NCBI GenBank assembly: GCA_030849075.1
Contig: JASAOO010003477.1
Location: 1 to 64,000 of the forward strand
Reading direction: 5' to 3'
Origin: Zelonia costaricensis
Lineage: Eukaryota > Euglenozoa > Kinetoplastea > Trypanosomatida > Trypanosomatidae
DNA length: 64,000 bases
Every line of letters begins with the position of its first letter. Positions within the stretch are counted from its first letter, which is position 1. Made by a program: the position numbers and the translations under genes. Below, in pieces: positions 35,058 to 45,580 of the stretch. The notes under the pieces are model-generated. The model did no database searches, had not been told where the DNA came from, and saw only the letters and a program-made list of their open reading frames with translations.

Positions 35058-35964
35058 CTTCTTCCGCTGCGCCGTGCGTGTCTGCGCTGCTGATGCGTTG
35101 ACGGTGGGAGATGAGGAGACGAGGGGCGCCGTCGGCGCACCCCTCCCCGCCCGCGCGGTCTCTCGGTCTTCCTCTTCCCCTTCCTCGCTTTTCTTTCTCA
35201 AAGCCATAGACATTGTTCATGGACAGCTGCACCCATCCTTCGTCCCGCGGTGCTGTCTCTCGCGCACTGTGCGTTAGATCGACTTTGCTGATGTGCTGCG
35301 TTGCCTCGTCATGCTGCCCGTGTAGAGGGAGGGGGGGACGGGAAGTGCCCTGATAAACTTCCCACCCAAAAGTGGCCAACACAGAAAGAGGGAGGGAACG
35401 TGAAGGTGTGTTTGCGTGTGTGGTGTCCGCCGCCCTCTGCGTTCCAAGAAACTGCTTGAGCAGGGCTGGGGGAGGGCCGTGGGTTCATCTGAGTGGCGCA
35501 GCCTGCGGGTGTGTGCGTGTGGGTATGTGTGTCTGCCCAGGTGCGCCGTGTGTGGGGAGGATTTGCTGGGGCGTGGCGTGCACGGCATTCGGCAAGCCTG
35601 TCACCTGCATTGTGAATACAGCGCAGCGGGGCTTGGCTCACAGAAGGGCGCTGCCGCATCTTTCCTTTTCTGCTTCCGAGCCTCTCCCTTCCTCCCTGCC
35701 TTCTGCGACTCCGCACCCCTCGAAGGCACCTGGCCGCCCTTCTTCTCTCCTTCTCGCTGTCCCCCCGCCAGGCGCTCTGCGAGCTCTTGTCTCAGTGTTT
35801 GTGCCCCCCCTCCCGTCCTGCGTCTTGCCTCGCCTCGCCTCCCCTCCGACGATCTCGTCCCGTCTTCTTCTTCCACGTGCCACCTTGTTAGAGTTGTATC
35901 TGATCTTCCGTCGACGTCATCTTTTTCCTTTGCTCGTCTCGCCCCCCCACTGTCTCTCGCGCGC

Positions 35965-35991
35965 CACACACACACACACACACACACACAC
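35965..35991 (+). repeat. (CA)n microsatellite
   Basis: Pure CA repeat in the spacer between H2A.Z and the complex I subunit. Confidence 0.95.
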
Positions 35992-36484
35992 GCATGCACT
36001 CCACCAGAAAACAGCGCGAGGCACTTCTCCCTCCATGAAAACGTGTGTGTTGTGCATGTTTGTGTATTGATGTGTGCTTGTGCGGGTACGCGACTGGTGC
36101 AGAACAGAACAACGGAATCATCACTCAATGGAAAAAAAAGGAAACGAAGACGAGAAGGCAACAACAGGCGCGTCTCCTCGGCTGACAGCGGTGAGCTGGG
36201 GCTCTTCTTCCCCCCCCTTCCTCGCTCTTCTTGCCAGGGCGACGTGCACTTGCTGACCTTGGGAGTGGCGCGTACACGCACCAACCCCTCGCAGTCGACC
36301 AAGCCGCGACACTGTCCTCTTCCCTCTCTGGACCTCACAAAGCTGCGAGGAGGCTGTGCTTCCGCTTGAGCTGTCCAAGTCAGTCCCCGCACTCGCCCCT
36401 CTCGTGCTGCGCCGACGTCTGACACAGCGAAGGGTGCACATCTGCTCTGCTACGTGTAGCCGCGTGCCTATGTCAGGGCGAGGC

Positions 36485-36489
<5 letters not shown>

Positions 36490-36516
<27 letters not shown>
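36490..36516 (+). repeat. (GT)n microsatellite
   Basis: Pure GT repeat in the same spacer, about 300 nt before a CA repeat of opposite sense; the two could pair in a transcript. Confidence 0.95.
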
Positions 36517-36792
36517 GACGCTATGTGCTGCCTTCTCGGCGTCAGACTTCACGTACCCTCCGCCACACTGCTGCGACACGCCGGGCCCTCCCTCCCCCAA
36601 CGCGAAAACCAACATCCAACATCAACAACCGCTGCTCTACCCCCGTCCGACTCCTCCTCGTAATCCCCGTCCTTCTTCCGCACTCACGCAGCGACAGCCG
36701 CGGTTCGCTCTCCCCTCTCCCCTTCGCTCTGTCTCTCTTTCTCCTCGTCGTGCCCATCCACCGTCTCGCGCACCTGTCACCGGTGGCAACAT

Positions 36793-36796
<4 letters not shown>

Positions 36797-36824
<28 letters not shown>
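36797..36824 (+). repeat. (CA)n microsatellite
   Basis: Pure CA repeat about 840 nt upstream of the complex I subunit start. Confidence 0.95.
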
Positions 36825-36827
<3 letters not shown>

Positions 36828-37333
36828 CCATAGGCTGACAAAGTGCCGCAGAGCTTCTCCTTCTTCTTCGGATTTTTCTTCTCTTTGCGAAAAACACAAA
36901 GGGCGGCAGCTGAGTTGAGTCTGGGACGGTGCCCCGCCTTCGCTTTCGCTTTTCCCAGCTGCTCTCCCACTTGTCCTTTCGTGAGGGTTAGCCTCGCCAC
37001 GATATCGTGAACATTGAGGGGAGCAAGAGCACACGCCGCACGACTTCCTACGGGGAACTCCGCACCTCCGCGCACCCGTGCCTGTCCGCTCCTTCCCGGA
37101 GGTACACGAAGAGCTGACCACTGCGAGAGGCCGTCTGCTTTGCGCACCAACCCCTTTGAGTCTGCCAGCCCTGCGTGTTGGACGCTGACACGCACGGCGC
37201 GCACGTCGCTCGCTCTTGCTGTGCTCTGTCTCTCTCCCCCTCGCCACGTCGTGCGCCTCGCCCTCCAAGCTCTTCGCCACCCTTAGTAGTTCTTCTTCGT
37301 CGCCCACACCGCACGACACGCCTCGACAGCCGC

Positions 37334-37375
37334 GTCTTGTTTCCCTTTTTGTTGTCCCCTTCTCCGCTTTCGTAG
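37334..37375 (+). promoter_or_regulatory. Putative spliced-leader acceptor for NDUFV2
   Basis: A T-rich pyrimidine tract (37334-37371) is followed by CGTAG, with AG at 37374-37375, about 290 nt upstream of the ATG at 37668. Further pyrimidine-rich DNA lies closer to the start, so an alternative site is possible. Confidence 0.4.
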
Positions 37376-37667
37376 CCTCGTAGCCCGCCTCTAGCATTCA
37401 CCCGTTCTTCGCCCGTCCGCTTTCCCCCCTCCCCCTCCCTCCTCTTGTAGCACTTGTTAGCTAGTTGTGTAGTCTCTCCTGTAGGGCACATCGTCCACCC
37501 CACCCCCTCCCTCCACACGCGCACACCAACACGACCGTGCCGCACGCGTCACCTGCCCCACTTCTTAGTCACTCCCACCCACCCCCGACCCCTCCTCGCC
37601 TCGCGTGCTGAAAAAAAAGAAAAGAGGAACAAAAAAACGCCGCGACCTCAAGCACTCGACTTAGCCA

Positions 37668-38489
37668 ATGCAGCATCTCACGCAGCTCTCCACGCAGGCG
37701 TTGCGCCGCGGCGCGCCTTCGATGACGGCGCTGTCGACTGCCGGGCTGTGCACGCCGGCCCGGGCCGTGCACGGCGAGATGCGGCACCAGAACACCGACA
37801 CGGACAACACCCGCATCCCGTGGGACTTCACGACGGCCAGCTACGAAAAGATCCACAACGAGATTCTGCCCAAGTTCCCGCGTGGCAAGCGCATCTCGGC
37901 CACGATCCCGCTGCTCCACCTCGCCCAGCAGCAGCAGGGCGGCTACATCCCGGTGACGGCGATGTACAAGGTGGCGAAGATCTGCGAAGTGCCACCGATG
38001 CACGTCTTCGAAACCGTGACCTTCTACTCTATGTTCAACCGCCACCCCGTTGGGAAGTACCACATTCAGTTCTGCCGCACCACGCCGTGCATGCTGTGCG
38101 GCGTCGATGAGCTGATGGAGCGCACCATGCGCTACCTCAGCGTGCGCATGCACGGCACGACGAGCGACGGCCTCATCACGATTGGGGAGATGGAGTGCCT
38201 GGGCGCGTGCGTGAATGCGCCGATGCTGGTGGTGAGCGACTACAGCAACCCACCGCACTTCTCGTACGACTACCTGGAGGACCTCACGTGGGACAGCATC
38301 AAGACCCTCGTCGAGAACCTCCGCAGCGGGAAGCCGCTGAAGATCGGCCCGCAGCGACCGGACCGCCGCTACGCCGAGCCGGCCGGTGGGCGCACGTCGC
38401 TGCTCTTCAAAGAGCCGCCGGGTCCGTACTGCCGCGACTTGGACGCAAAGCCGGAGGAGAAGAAGGCCGATGCGGCGCCGAAGAAGTAG
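37668..38489 (+). CDS. NDUFV2: NADH:ubiquinone oxidoreductase 24 kDa [2Fe-2S] subunit
   Basis: Encodes 273 residues, homologous to NuoE/NDUFV2 of complex I. The four ligands of the [2Fe-2S] cluster N1a are in place: Cys136 and Cys141 (CRTTPCMLCG) and Cys177 and Cys181 (ECLGACVNAP). The thioredoxin-like fold region starts near residue 55 and includes IPLLHLAQQQQGGYIPVTAM and TFYSMFNRHPVGKYHIQFC. An N-terminal stretch of about 25-35 residues rich in Ser, Thr, Leu and Arg without acidic residues (MQHLTQLSTQALRRG) looks like a mitochondrial presequence. The C-terminus carries a Lys-rich tail (KPEEKKADAAPKK). Known role: it works beside the flavin subunit NDUFV1 at the tip of the matrix arm in NADH oxidation. 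Trypanosomatid complex I is often dispensable, so essentiality cannot be assumed. Confidence 0.96.
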   Translation: MQHLTQLSTQALRRGAPSMTALSTAGLCTPARAVHGEMRHQNTDTDNTRIPWDFTTASYEKIHNEILPKFPRGKRISATIPLLHLAQQQQGGYIPVTAMYKVAKICEVPPMHVFETVTFYSMFNRHPVGKYHIQFCRTTPCMLCGVDELMERTMRYLSVRMHGTTSDGLITIGEMECLGACVNAPMLVVSDYSNPPHFSYDYLEDLTWDSIKTLVENLRSGKPLKIGPQRPDRRYAEPAGGRTSLLFKEPPGPYCRDLDAKPEEKKADAAPKK

Positions 38490-39177
38490 CTGGCCTTGCG
38501 AGGGCTGGTGTCTGCTTGTGCGTCGTCGCTGCTGCCCCCCTCCCCCCCTCTACGCGTGGGTTCGTGTACCAGCTTGTGTGTGTGTGTGGTCGTGTGTTGT
38601 GAAGCTGCGTTTGCGTGTTGTTGCGTCGTGCTCCCGTGGCGGGCTCTGCCGTTTCCACTTCCTCATCGAACGTGCCGACTGAAAATGGGCGCGTGCACGT
38701 CATTCGAAAAAAGAAAAAAACTGACGGAAGCTGAAAGAGGGCACGGCACACATGATGAGCTGGATGTACTTTCAGGGAGTGGCGTAGTGCGACTCGCCGG
38801 TGCCCCACATCCCTCGATCGGGTGCGCGTGGCGAGGGAAACGTAGCGTGTCACGCCGACTGCCCGTGCGCGGGCGGGGGGGGGTGAGAGGGAGGGTTCTG
38901 GTTTCAGTCAGTCCAGCGAGGGGGGGGGGGGCAGTGAGGCCATGCGCAGTGATGACCGGAGCCGCCGTGGACAAGACGTGGTCGCGCCTTAGTCCTCTGT
39001 GCGCACGCGACTGAAGGTGGTGCGTCGCACGGCGGTGCCTTTACTCTCCAGCGTTCGTGGCCCGCAAGCAGCGCGTTTGGGTGGGGTGGTGTAGTATGCG
39101 ATGCTGCTTCTCCACTCCCTTGTTGACCGTTTGCGTGTCTGCTGCCCACTGCTTTCCACGCCGCTCCGTGCGTGTCC

Positions 39178-39224
39178 TACACACACACAAACACACACAC
39201 ACATACACACACACACACACACAC
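39178..39224 (+). repeat. Interrupted (CA)n microsatellite
   Basis: CA repeat with a few single-base interruptions. If read in the frame of the next gene it would translate to alternating His and Thr, one reason to place the true start further downstream. Confidence 0.9.
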
Positions 39225-39372
39225 TTGCCGTGACAAACGAATGCAGCGCGTCTCGACAGGTATTGAATCCACTTTCACGCCGTGAAGTGTGCTTGTTGCG
39301 TCTCGTACCCTTTTTTCTCGGTCTGCCCTGTATTCCGCCCAAGCTCCCTTATCTCCTTCGCTGCTTCTCACT

Positions 39373-39400
<28 letters not shown>
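39373..39400 (+). repeat. (CA)n microsatellite
   Basis: Pure CA repeat about 110 nt upstream of the start codon at 39512. Confidence 0.95.
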
Positions 39401-39404
<4 letters not shown>

Positions 39405-39511
39405 ACGCAGCATTTCTGTGCACACGCGTAGCCACACGAGTTAGCACGCATACAGAAGGAGTTCGGCGCCACCACTCCTTTCCTCAAGCTCAACCCCGAC
39501 GTGCCACGGCC

Positions 39512-42265
39512 ATGTCAGCCCCACCCTCCGCGGCGAGCGGAGCGGCTGCCATCGAGACCGCCAAGCAGTCCGGCAACGTCGCAGAGCTCATGGCAGCCAT
39601 CCAGCGCGTCCTGGCTGAGCACAACGTCGAAGATGCGAAGTTCGTGCTGGAACTGCCCCCAACCGCGGCGGCGGCAGCGGCAACAGCGGCCGTGACGGGC
39701 GGTGACGCCGCTACGGCCGCCGCCGCCGCCGTCGCAGCCCCGACACCGTCGCCGGCGCGCTCGGCTCTTTCTTTGTCCGCGGCGCCTGCGGTCGCGTTGC
39801 CGGATGCGCCCGCTGCGGATGCGCAGTCGGTGCTGGCGGGCATGCGCTCCACCACTCCGGCCGACGCCCCACCGGTGCCCCCAGAGCACCAGAGCCCGCC
39901 GCCACGTCCCCGCTCGCAGTCTACGCAGCGCGCGTCTCCGCCCGTACAGGTGAACCCGGCGTCCACACACGCCGCTCTCGAGCAGGCGCTCGCCGTGGCA
40001 CCGACCCCGTCGCCATCGACAGCAGCGGCGACGACGCAGCTGGAGGACACCGCCAGGGTACTGACCGAGACGGCGCGGCCCGTGGCCGAGGCCCCGGCGC
40101 GGAAGCCGCACAACGGCCACGCCACCACCACCGCCACCGCCGCTCCCCGCCCTAAGACGCAGGACGCGCCACCATCGACAGCGCCCAAGGCTGCTGCCCC
40201 GCGCGGCACCTCAACCACGGCAGCGTCCGCGGCGACGGCCTCGTCGCCCAAAACCGCGTCCCCCCGTACGGCGGACGTGCTGGGCAACGACGAGACCGTC
40301 GCAGCCATCGCGGACGAGGCGGCCGCGGAGATGCGGCGTGTCTCGGAGCAGCTCGCCTCCGACCTCGCCGCCGCGGAGCAACACATGGCACGCAAGGCGA
40401 TGCTGCAGCAGTTCGTTGGCCGTAGCGCCATCCTGGACGACCGCCAGAGGCGCGAGGCACAGCAGCAGCAGCAACAGCAGCTTCATGCATCGACAGCGCG
40501 TGTGCCGCCCACCACCACGAGCGGCGCCCTCGCCCAGTCCGCCGCGTCGGCGCGGTCCGGCAACACCCTCAGCAGCCGTCCCCTGTCGCTGTCTGCCAGT
40601 GCGGGGACGAGCATCTCGCCCAGGTCGCCCGCTCGCCGCGCGGGCCAGCCCGCTCCAGCGGCAGGTGCGGCACCATCGACAGCCACGGCAGTGACGCCTC
40701 CCACGAACTCCCTTTCCGGCAACACGGCGGCCACCGCAGCTGCCAAGCCCGGCAGCGGCCCGGTGACGGCGACCTCGGTGCCCTCGTCGACACCGCCGGA
40801 GCCGCAGCAGCCGGTGCGTCGCAGCGTTGTGCGTCTCGCCGCGCCCCCGCAGTCGCACCCGACCGCGAGCGCCACGCCGTCCGCGGGCCGTACCTTGCTC
40901 ATGTCCGGCAGCGGCTCCTTGCCGTCCCTCGTGTCGGCCAAGAAGCCGGCCGTGCCTGGCAGGACGCCGGTCTTCAGCATCCTCAACAAGGAGGGCAGCC
41001 GGCTGACGGAGCAGCCCGTGGGTGGCGTGAGCACGTCACGGCACACCTCGCCTGGCGGCTCCACGACGCTGCCCGGCGCTGCGGGGGAGCTGGCGCCGGC
41101 CGGCCCTGGCAGTGTGAGCACCAGCCACAGCAACAGCATCTCGCACCCGCGGCACTCGCACACCGGCAGTGTTTCTGTCCTGTCCGACGACCGCGCCCCG
41201 CCGTCGCCGGTGCACGCGCCGCTGCTCGGCTCCGCTGCTGCCGCAGAGGCCAACCGCAAGCAGGGCATCCTCGTGCAGCCCAACCAGCCCGGCGCCGCGC
41301 CAGAGACATCGAAGTCTGCGACCGAGGCCGACGGCGCTGGCGATGGCGGCGTGCTGCCGAAGCTGTGGGCGGAGCAGAGCAAGGAGAACGCGCGCCGTGC
41401 CGCCGAGCTGCTGGGCAAGGCCCGGCTGTCGGAGCCGCTTGAGAACGTGCCGCTCCGCACCCCACCCGCAGCCTCGCTGACGGCGGCCGCCGTTGCCTCG
41501 AGCGCCACACCCGAGCGGCAGAGCCCGGCGGAGCAGCCCTCGCCCCAGAGCGGCACCGGCGCGCCGGCCTCAGCCTCCACATCGTACCTCCACCTCGCCA
41601 CGCAGTCACCGCGCTCGCCGTCGCGGCCGATGACCTCGTCGGCGGCGCTGTCCGCCTCGGGCGGGGGCCGGCAGACGCTGCGCGCGTTGCTGCAGGAGCA
41701 GCAGCGCCAGCAGGATGCTAACCGACGCGGGCTGGAGGAGCACAACCGCATCATGCAGGCCGCCAAGGCCGCCGTAGCCGGCCCGACGACCGAAGCCGTG
41801 AACCCGCCAGCGACGCTGCCCCACGGCGGCGCGAGCCTGTTCAAGTCCAGCCTGAGCGGGACGCAGGCCGCCAAGGCGCTTGCGTCCCTGTCCACCTCCA
41901 GCGGTGCGGGCGTTGCGCCGCTCTCCTCGAGGCCCGACGACGCCGCGAGGGCGCCGCTCAAGGGCGATCTGATGTCGTCCATGCAGTCCTCCGCGTCCCC
42001 GGCGCCGAGCTCGCACGGCTCTGGCATCCAGGTCGTGAAGATCACACTGCCGCATGACGAGGGGGCGCGGCAGGCGGCGGTGCAGCAGCTCTCTCGCACC
42101 TCGGCGGGCAACCAGCACCTGGACAGCAAGGATCGGTACCGCGCACTGCTGGCGGCGCAGCAGAGCGAGCTGCACGCGCAGGAGAAGAAGTCGCAGGGCT
42201 ACAGGGAGTTGCTCAGCCGCGCCATGGAGTACAACCGACTTCAGCAGAAGACGAAGCCGTCGTGA
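39512..42265 (+). CDS. Low-complexity hypothetical protein, 917 aa
   Basis: No family is recognised. The start at 39512 was preferred to an in-frame ATG at 39101, because the stretch between encodes His-Thr runs from CA repeats and belongs to the leader. Residues about 1-60 look ordered and helical (AAIETAKQSGNVAELMAAIQ, RVLAEHNVEDAKFVLEL). The bulk is Ala/Ser/Pro/Thr-rich and probably disordered, with helical islands. One near residues 265-320 (ETVAAIADEAAAEMRRVSEQ, DLAAAEQHMARKAMLQQF) and one near 715-745 (LLQEQQRQQDANRRGLEEHNR) are likely coiled coils. The C-terminal ~45 residues (DRYRALLAAQQSELHAQEKK followed by a Tyr/Leu/Arg-rich helix) form another. Such architecture is common in cytoskeletal or basal-body proteins of trypanosomatids, but that is only a guess. 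The codon use is typical of the neighbouring genes. Confidence 0.75.
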   Translation: MSAPPSAASGAAAIETAKQSGNVAELMAAIQRVLAEHNVEDAKFVLELPPTAAAAAATAAVTGGDAATAAAAAVAAPTPSPARSALSLSAAPAVALPDAPAADAQSVLAGMRSTTPADAPPVPPEHQSPPPRPRSQSTQRASPPVQVNPASTHAALEQALAVAPTPSPSTAAATTQLEDTARVLTETARPVAEAPARKPHNGHATTTATAAPRPKTQDAPPSTAPKAAAPRGTSTTAASAATASSPKTASPRTADVLGNDETVAAIADEAAAEMRRVSEQLASDLAAAEQHMARKAMLQQFVGRSAILDDRQRREAQQQQQQQLHASTARVPPTTTSGALAQSAASARSGNTLSSRPLSLSASAGTSISPRSPARRAGQPAPAAGAAPSTATAVTPPTNSLSGNTAATAAAKPGSGPVTATSVPSSTPPEPQQPVRRSVVRLAAPPQSHPTASATPSAGRTLLMSGSGSLPSLVSAKKPAVPGRTPVFSILNKEGSRLTEQPVGGVSTSRHTSPGGSTTLPGAAGELAPAGPGSVSTSHSNSISHPRHSHTGSVSVLSDDRAPPSPVHAPLLGSAAAAEANRKQGILVQPNQPGAAPETSKSATEADGAGDGGVLPKLWAEQSKENARRAAELLGKARLSEPLENVPLRTPPAASLTAAAVASSATPERQSPAEQPSPQSGTGAPASASTSYLHLATQSPRSPSRPMTSSAALSASGGGRQTLRALLQEQQRQQDANRRGLEEHNRIMQAAKAAVAGPTTEAVNPPATLPHGGASLFKSSLSGTQAAKALASLSTSSGAGVAPLSSRPDDAARAPLKGDLMSSMQSSASPAPSSHGSGIQVVKITLPHDEGARQAAVQQLSRTSAGNQHLDSKDRYRALLAAQQSELHAQEKKSQGYRELLSRAMEYNRLQQKTKPS

Positions 42266-44500
42266 GTCGGTGCTCCGGCTGGCTGAGCGGGTGTGCGGGC
42301 GCCGTGTGTGTACTTCCGACATGTAGACTTTAAGCAAAACAACAAAAAAAACTGCGTCCCTGGGATGCAGCCGCGAGCCATGCGGTCGCGCACACACACA
42401 CACACACATACACACACGCGTGTCTCACATTCGTGTGTGTGTGTGTCGGCGATGCTGCAGTGAGCCGGTAGTCCTCGCCTGCTTTTTCCTCCGTGTCTCT
42501 TCCTTCCACTTCCGTGTGCGTGTCGTCTCGTCCTGCATCGTGCGAATTGCTGCTCACTCCCGTCGTGCAGCCTTTGGTGCTCGCTGTTCTGTTGTGCCCC
42601 TCCCACCCCGCCTCTCCAGGTGCAGGCGTTGTGTGTCATGCACGTGCTGACTCGTCTTTGTGAGGTCTGCCTCACCCCATATCTTCTTTTTCTTCTGTTG
42701 TCTTCGCAAAGGTGCCTTCCACGGCCCTGTCTGTGTAGCTCGCTATTGCACTTGAACACTTTCGACCTTGGCACCTCCCTATTGCACTCCCTCCCTCTCC
42801 CTCTGCGTGCCTGTGCGTGTGTGTGTGTGTATGTGTGTGTGCTTGTACGTGTCTTACTTCGCTTCTTCCATTTTTTCTTTTCCGCGTGGGGGGCTCGACT
42901 CGCACAGCGTGCATCGCCCCCCCCCCCCCCTCCCCGTCACCACCGAGTGCTGACACACACGTGTGCGATATGAGATGCCGCGCAGCTTCTTTTGCGTGTC
43001 GGCTGAGGCCCTCCAGCACTACCAGACCCCGCGCTCTCTCCTACACATCTACATCTGCGTCCCTTGCCCAACCTTTCTCACTCCTGCTCACCTGCCCCCC
43101 AGGCTGGAGTGCTAAAGGGGCTCGCTGTCCTCCTCGTGGGCTGTGCCAGGTGTGGCAGGCAGAGAGCAGGCGGAGAAGACGGAGGCGACGTCTGTGCGGA
43201 GGAGCCCGGGGGGTGGGTGGTGGCAGCAGGGGGAAGGCACCACAGGCGTTTGCGTGTGGCCCGGCTCGAGGCGGGGTGCGGTGCAGCTGCCGCTTCTCAT
43301 GACCTCCCTCCACCCCCACCACCCACTCTCCGTCTCACTCCGTCGTGTGCCCCTCCGTGCGGGAGAGGCCACCACCTCCTTTCTCCGCGCGGGGGTCCCC
43401 ACCACACTCCACTGCGGCGCACACGCACGAGACCGTTCGCGCTTTCTTTTTCCGTTCCCCTCCACCCTTCTTTAGTGTTGTGTTGATGTACAGGATTCGT
43501 TGTCTGTGGCCGTCTTGACCCTTTCTGTGTGTCTGTGTCTATGGGTGTATGTGCGTGCACGCTGTCGAGTCGCCCTCTCTCACTCACTGTCGACCTCTGC
43601 CACATGGCACCTTGTATACTAGCGGCGAAGTCGAGTGGGGTGGAGGGGGTGGGGGTGGTGCTGGTGTCGCACCCCACCCCCCTCCACCCCACTTCCCTCT
43701 CTGTCTCTGTCTCTCTCCTCCATCACCCCTCTCGACGCGTTCGAAACCCGACTGTGTCTCGCCTCTTCCAGTTTTCCTTTTCTCAACTTCCTTCCCCACC
43801 TCCTCCCATCTGCGTCCTTTGTGGATCAAGCAGCAGCAAACACAGTTGACCCAGCCTATTCCGTGTCGTGATGCGCAACAGGCAGAGGGCGACGCACACG
43901 TGATGGCCGGCAGAGCCCCTACGGCACAGAGCAAAACAAAGACGAGGTGGGTGAGCCAGCATCGGGCGCACAGGGGGCGCACATGTCAGCCGCACTTTCC
44001 CTGTTGCATCCTTCTTGTCTTGTCACTGGCAGGGGGCTCCTCCTCCGTTCTGCGGAGCGGCGTCCTGTCGCTCCTGTGCGTCGCTCTTGAGGGCCCACAT
44101 ACGATACACAGCGCACCCACAGAGACGCGCGTGCGTGTCTCTGTGTGTTTTGTGTGTGTGTGTTTGTGTGTTTGTCAATCTGCTTAGTACCTTTTCACTC
44201 CCATCGTTGCGTTCTAGCTTTCCAAACTGCCACCACCCGCCTTCTCGTACCTTTGCCCCACCCCCCCTCCCCCACGTCCTGCCTTCACACGGCCCAGCTG
44301 TTTCATCCTAGCCCTTCACTCGCCCTCTTGCTCTCCAGCGCCACACGCACAGCCGCCCCTCCGCCTCTTCGCTACACCCACGTCATCGGCTTTCACTGCC
44401 CCGCGCAGCTCTCGCCCATTTTCCTCTTCACCTCCTGTGTGTCCTCCCCAGCCGTGTGCGCGTCTCCACCCCCCTAGCTCTCTCTATCTCGCTCTCTCTA
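42266..44500 (+). other. 2.2 kb spacer, TG/CA and pyrimidine-rich
   Basis: No convincing gene was seen. CA-like sequence lies at 42391-42417, a TG stretch at 42815-42842, a C run near 42917-42930 and pyrimidine-rich DNA at 43680-43810 and 44200-44500. The frames open here are low-complexity. Confidence 0.55.
44415..44451 (+). promoter_or_regulatory. Putative spliced-leader acceptor for CBS
   Basis: A pyrimidine-rich tract ends in CCCCAG with AG at 44450-44451, 49 nt before the ATG at 44501. It supports this start over the GTG at 44456, which would leave almost no leader. Confidence 0.5.
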
Positions 44501-45580
44501 ATGTCCTCCGTCAACCCACACGCCCACATTCTCGACAGCGCGCTCGACACGGTCGGCAACACGCCGTGCATCCGACTTAACCGCGTGCCGCAGAGCCATG
44601 GCGTCAAGTGCGAGATGGTGGCCAAGTGCGAGTTCTTCAACCCCGGCGGCAGCGTGAAGGACCGGATCGGCAAGCAGATGGTGCTTGACGCGGAGAAGAA
44701 CGGCACGCTCAAGCCCGGCTCCGTCATTGTGGAGGCGACGAGCGGAAACACAGGCATCGGCCTCTCTATGGCGGCGGCGATCCGCGGCTACCACATGATC
44801 ATCACGATGCCCAAGAAGATGTCGCACGAGAAGGAGACGACGATGCAGGCCCTCGGCGCTGAGGTGATCCGCACGGAGACGGCGCTGGCGCACGACCACC
44901 CGGATAGCCTCATCGGCGTCGCGCGCCGCCTGCGCGATGAGAAGGGGTACGTGCTGCTCGACCAGTACGGCAACCCGAGCAACCCCAACTCGCACTACAA
45001 CTACACGGGACAGGAGATCTACGACCAGTGCGGCGGCAAGGTCGACATGGTCGTCATCGCGGCCGGCACCGGCGGCACCATCACGGGCGTCGCCAAGAAG
45101 CTGAAGGAGCTCCTGCCGAGCATCATCGTCGTTGGCGTCGATCCGGTCGGCAGCATCCTCGCCGACCCGGAGCACCCGGCGGAGCAGGTCTCCTACCAGG
45201 TCGAGGGCATCGGCTACGACTTCGTGCCGGACGTGTGCGAGCGCAAGTACGTGGACCGCTGGGTGAAGACGCGCGATCAGGAGAGCTTTGACCTGGCGCG
45301 CGAGGTGCACCGCCAGGAGGGTCTGCTGGTCGGCGGCAGCAGCGGCTCGGCGCTGGCGGGTGCCATCGAGGCCGCCAAGGACCTCCGCCCGGACCAGCGC
45401 TGCGTCGTGCTCATGGCGGACGGCATCCGCAACTACATGGCCAAGTTTGCCGACGACAACTGGATGATCGAGAAGGGCTTCGCCACCGGCACGATCACGC
45501 GGCCCACCTACGACACCCTGCAGAAGGAGGTCGAGGAGCTCAAGGCGAAGCTCGCCAAGTACGAGAGCGGCGCGCAGTAG
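44501..45580 (+). CDS. CBS: Cystathionine beta-synthase (short form)
   Basis: Encodes 359 residues of the fold-type II PLP family. The PLP lysine is Lys53 in GGSVKDR; the substrate loop TSGNTGIG lies at about 80-87, and the phosphate-binding GTGGTITG near 190. Features favouring CBS over cysteine synthase are KCEFFNPGGSVKDRIG, KKMSHEKETTMQALGAEVIR, VDPVGSILADPEHPAEQ, VEGIGYDFVPDV and ASGN-type loops close to those of eukaryotic CBS. Known reaction: serine plus homocysteine gives cystathionine in the reverse trans-sulphuration route to cysteine; trypanosomatid enzymes can also have some cysteine-synthase activity. The protein lacks the N-terminal haem domain of mammalian CBS and the C-terminal Bateman (AdoMet-binding) domain; it ends in a Lys/Glu-rich helix (LQKEVEELKAKLAKYES). 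It therefore should not respond to AdoMet in the mammalian way. Confidence 0.92.
   Translation: MSSVNPHAHILDSALDTVGNTPCIRLNRVPQSHGVKCEMVAKCEFFNPGGSVKDRIGKQMVLDAEKNGTLKPGSVIVEATSGNTGIGLSMAAAIRGYHMIITMPKKMSHEKETTMQALGAEVIRTETALAHDHPDSLIGVARRLRDEKGYVLLDQYGNPSNPNSHYNYTGQEIYDQCGGKVDMVVIAAGTGGTITGVAKKLKELLPSIIVVGVDPVGSILADPEHPAEQVSYQVEGIGYDFVPDVCERKYVDRWVKTRDQESFDLAREVHRQEGLLVGGSSGSALAGAIEAAKDLRPDQRCVVLMADGIRNYMAKFADDNWMIEKGFATGTITRPTYDTLQKEVEELKAKLAKYESGAQ

Larger units (their letters stand above)
34676..37667 (+). other. 3.0 kb spacer: T/G homopolymers and CA/TG tracts
   Basis: No convincing gene was seen; open frames on both strands are repeat-driven or Ser/Pro/Arg-rich. It holds a G run near 34746-34755, the T14-G13 junction at 35031-35057, a CA tract at 35965-35991, a GT tract at 36490-36516 and a CA tract at 36797-36824. 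A-rich patches at 36128-36150 may mark polyadenylation. A pyrimidine tract with AG at 37374-37375 is the likely acceptor for the complex I gene. Confidence 0.55.
38490..39511 (+). other. Spacer with two CA microsatellites
   Basis: No gene was seen. TG-rich sequence lies at 38575-38600, a G-run region at 38870-38940, and CA repeats at 39178-39224 and 39373-39400 just before the next gene. Confidence 0.55.

Noticed and set aside
39101..39511. In-frame ATG giving a 1054-residue version of the low-complexity protein
   Set aside because: The added part encodes His-Thr runs from CA microsatellites, which are leader sequence in this genome.
40483..42129. Minus-strand open frame of about 548 codons opposite the low-complexity protein
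   Set aside because: Antisense of Ser/Ala/Pro-rich codons, without any motif, and against the direction of the cluster. The plus-strand frame is longer and has ordered helical parts.
44501..45580. Assignment as cysteine synthase (O-acetylserine sulphydrylase)
   Set aside because: The motifs around the PLP lysine and the VDPVGSILADPE segment fit CBS better. Cysteine synthases usually lack these and are shorter at the C-terminus.
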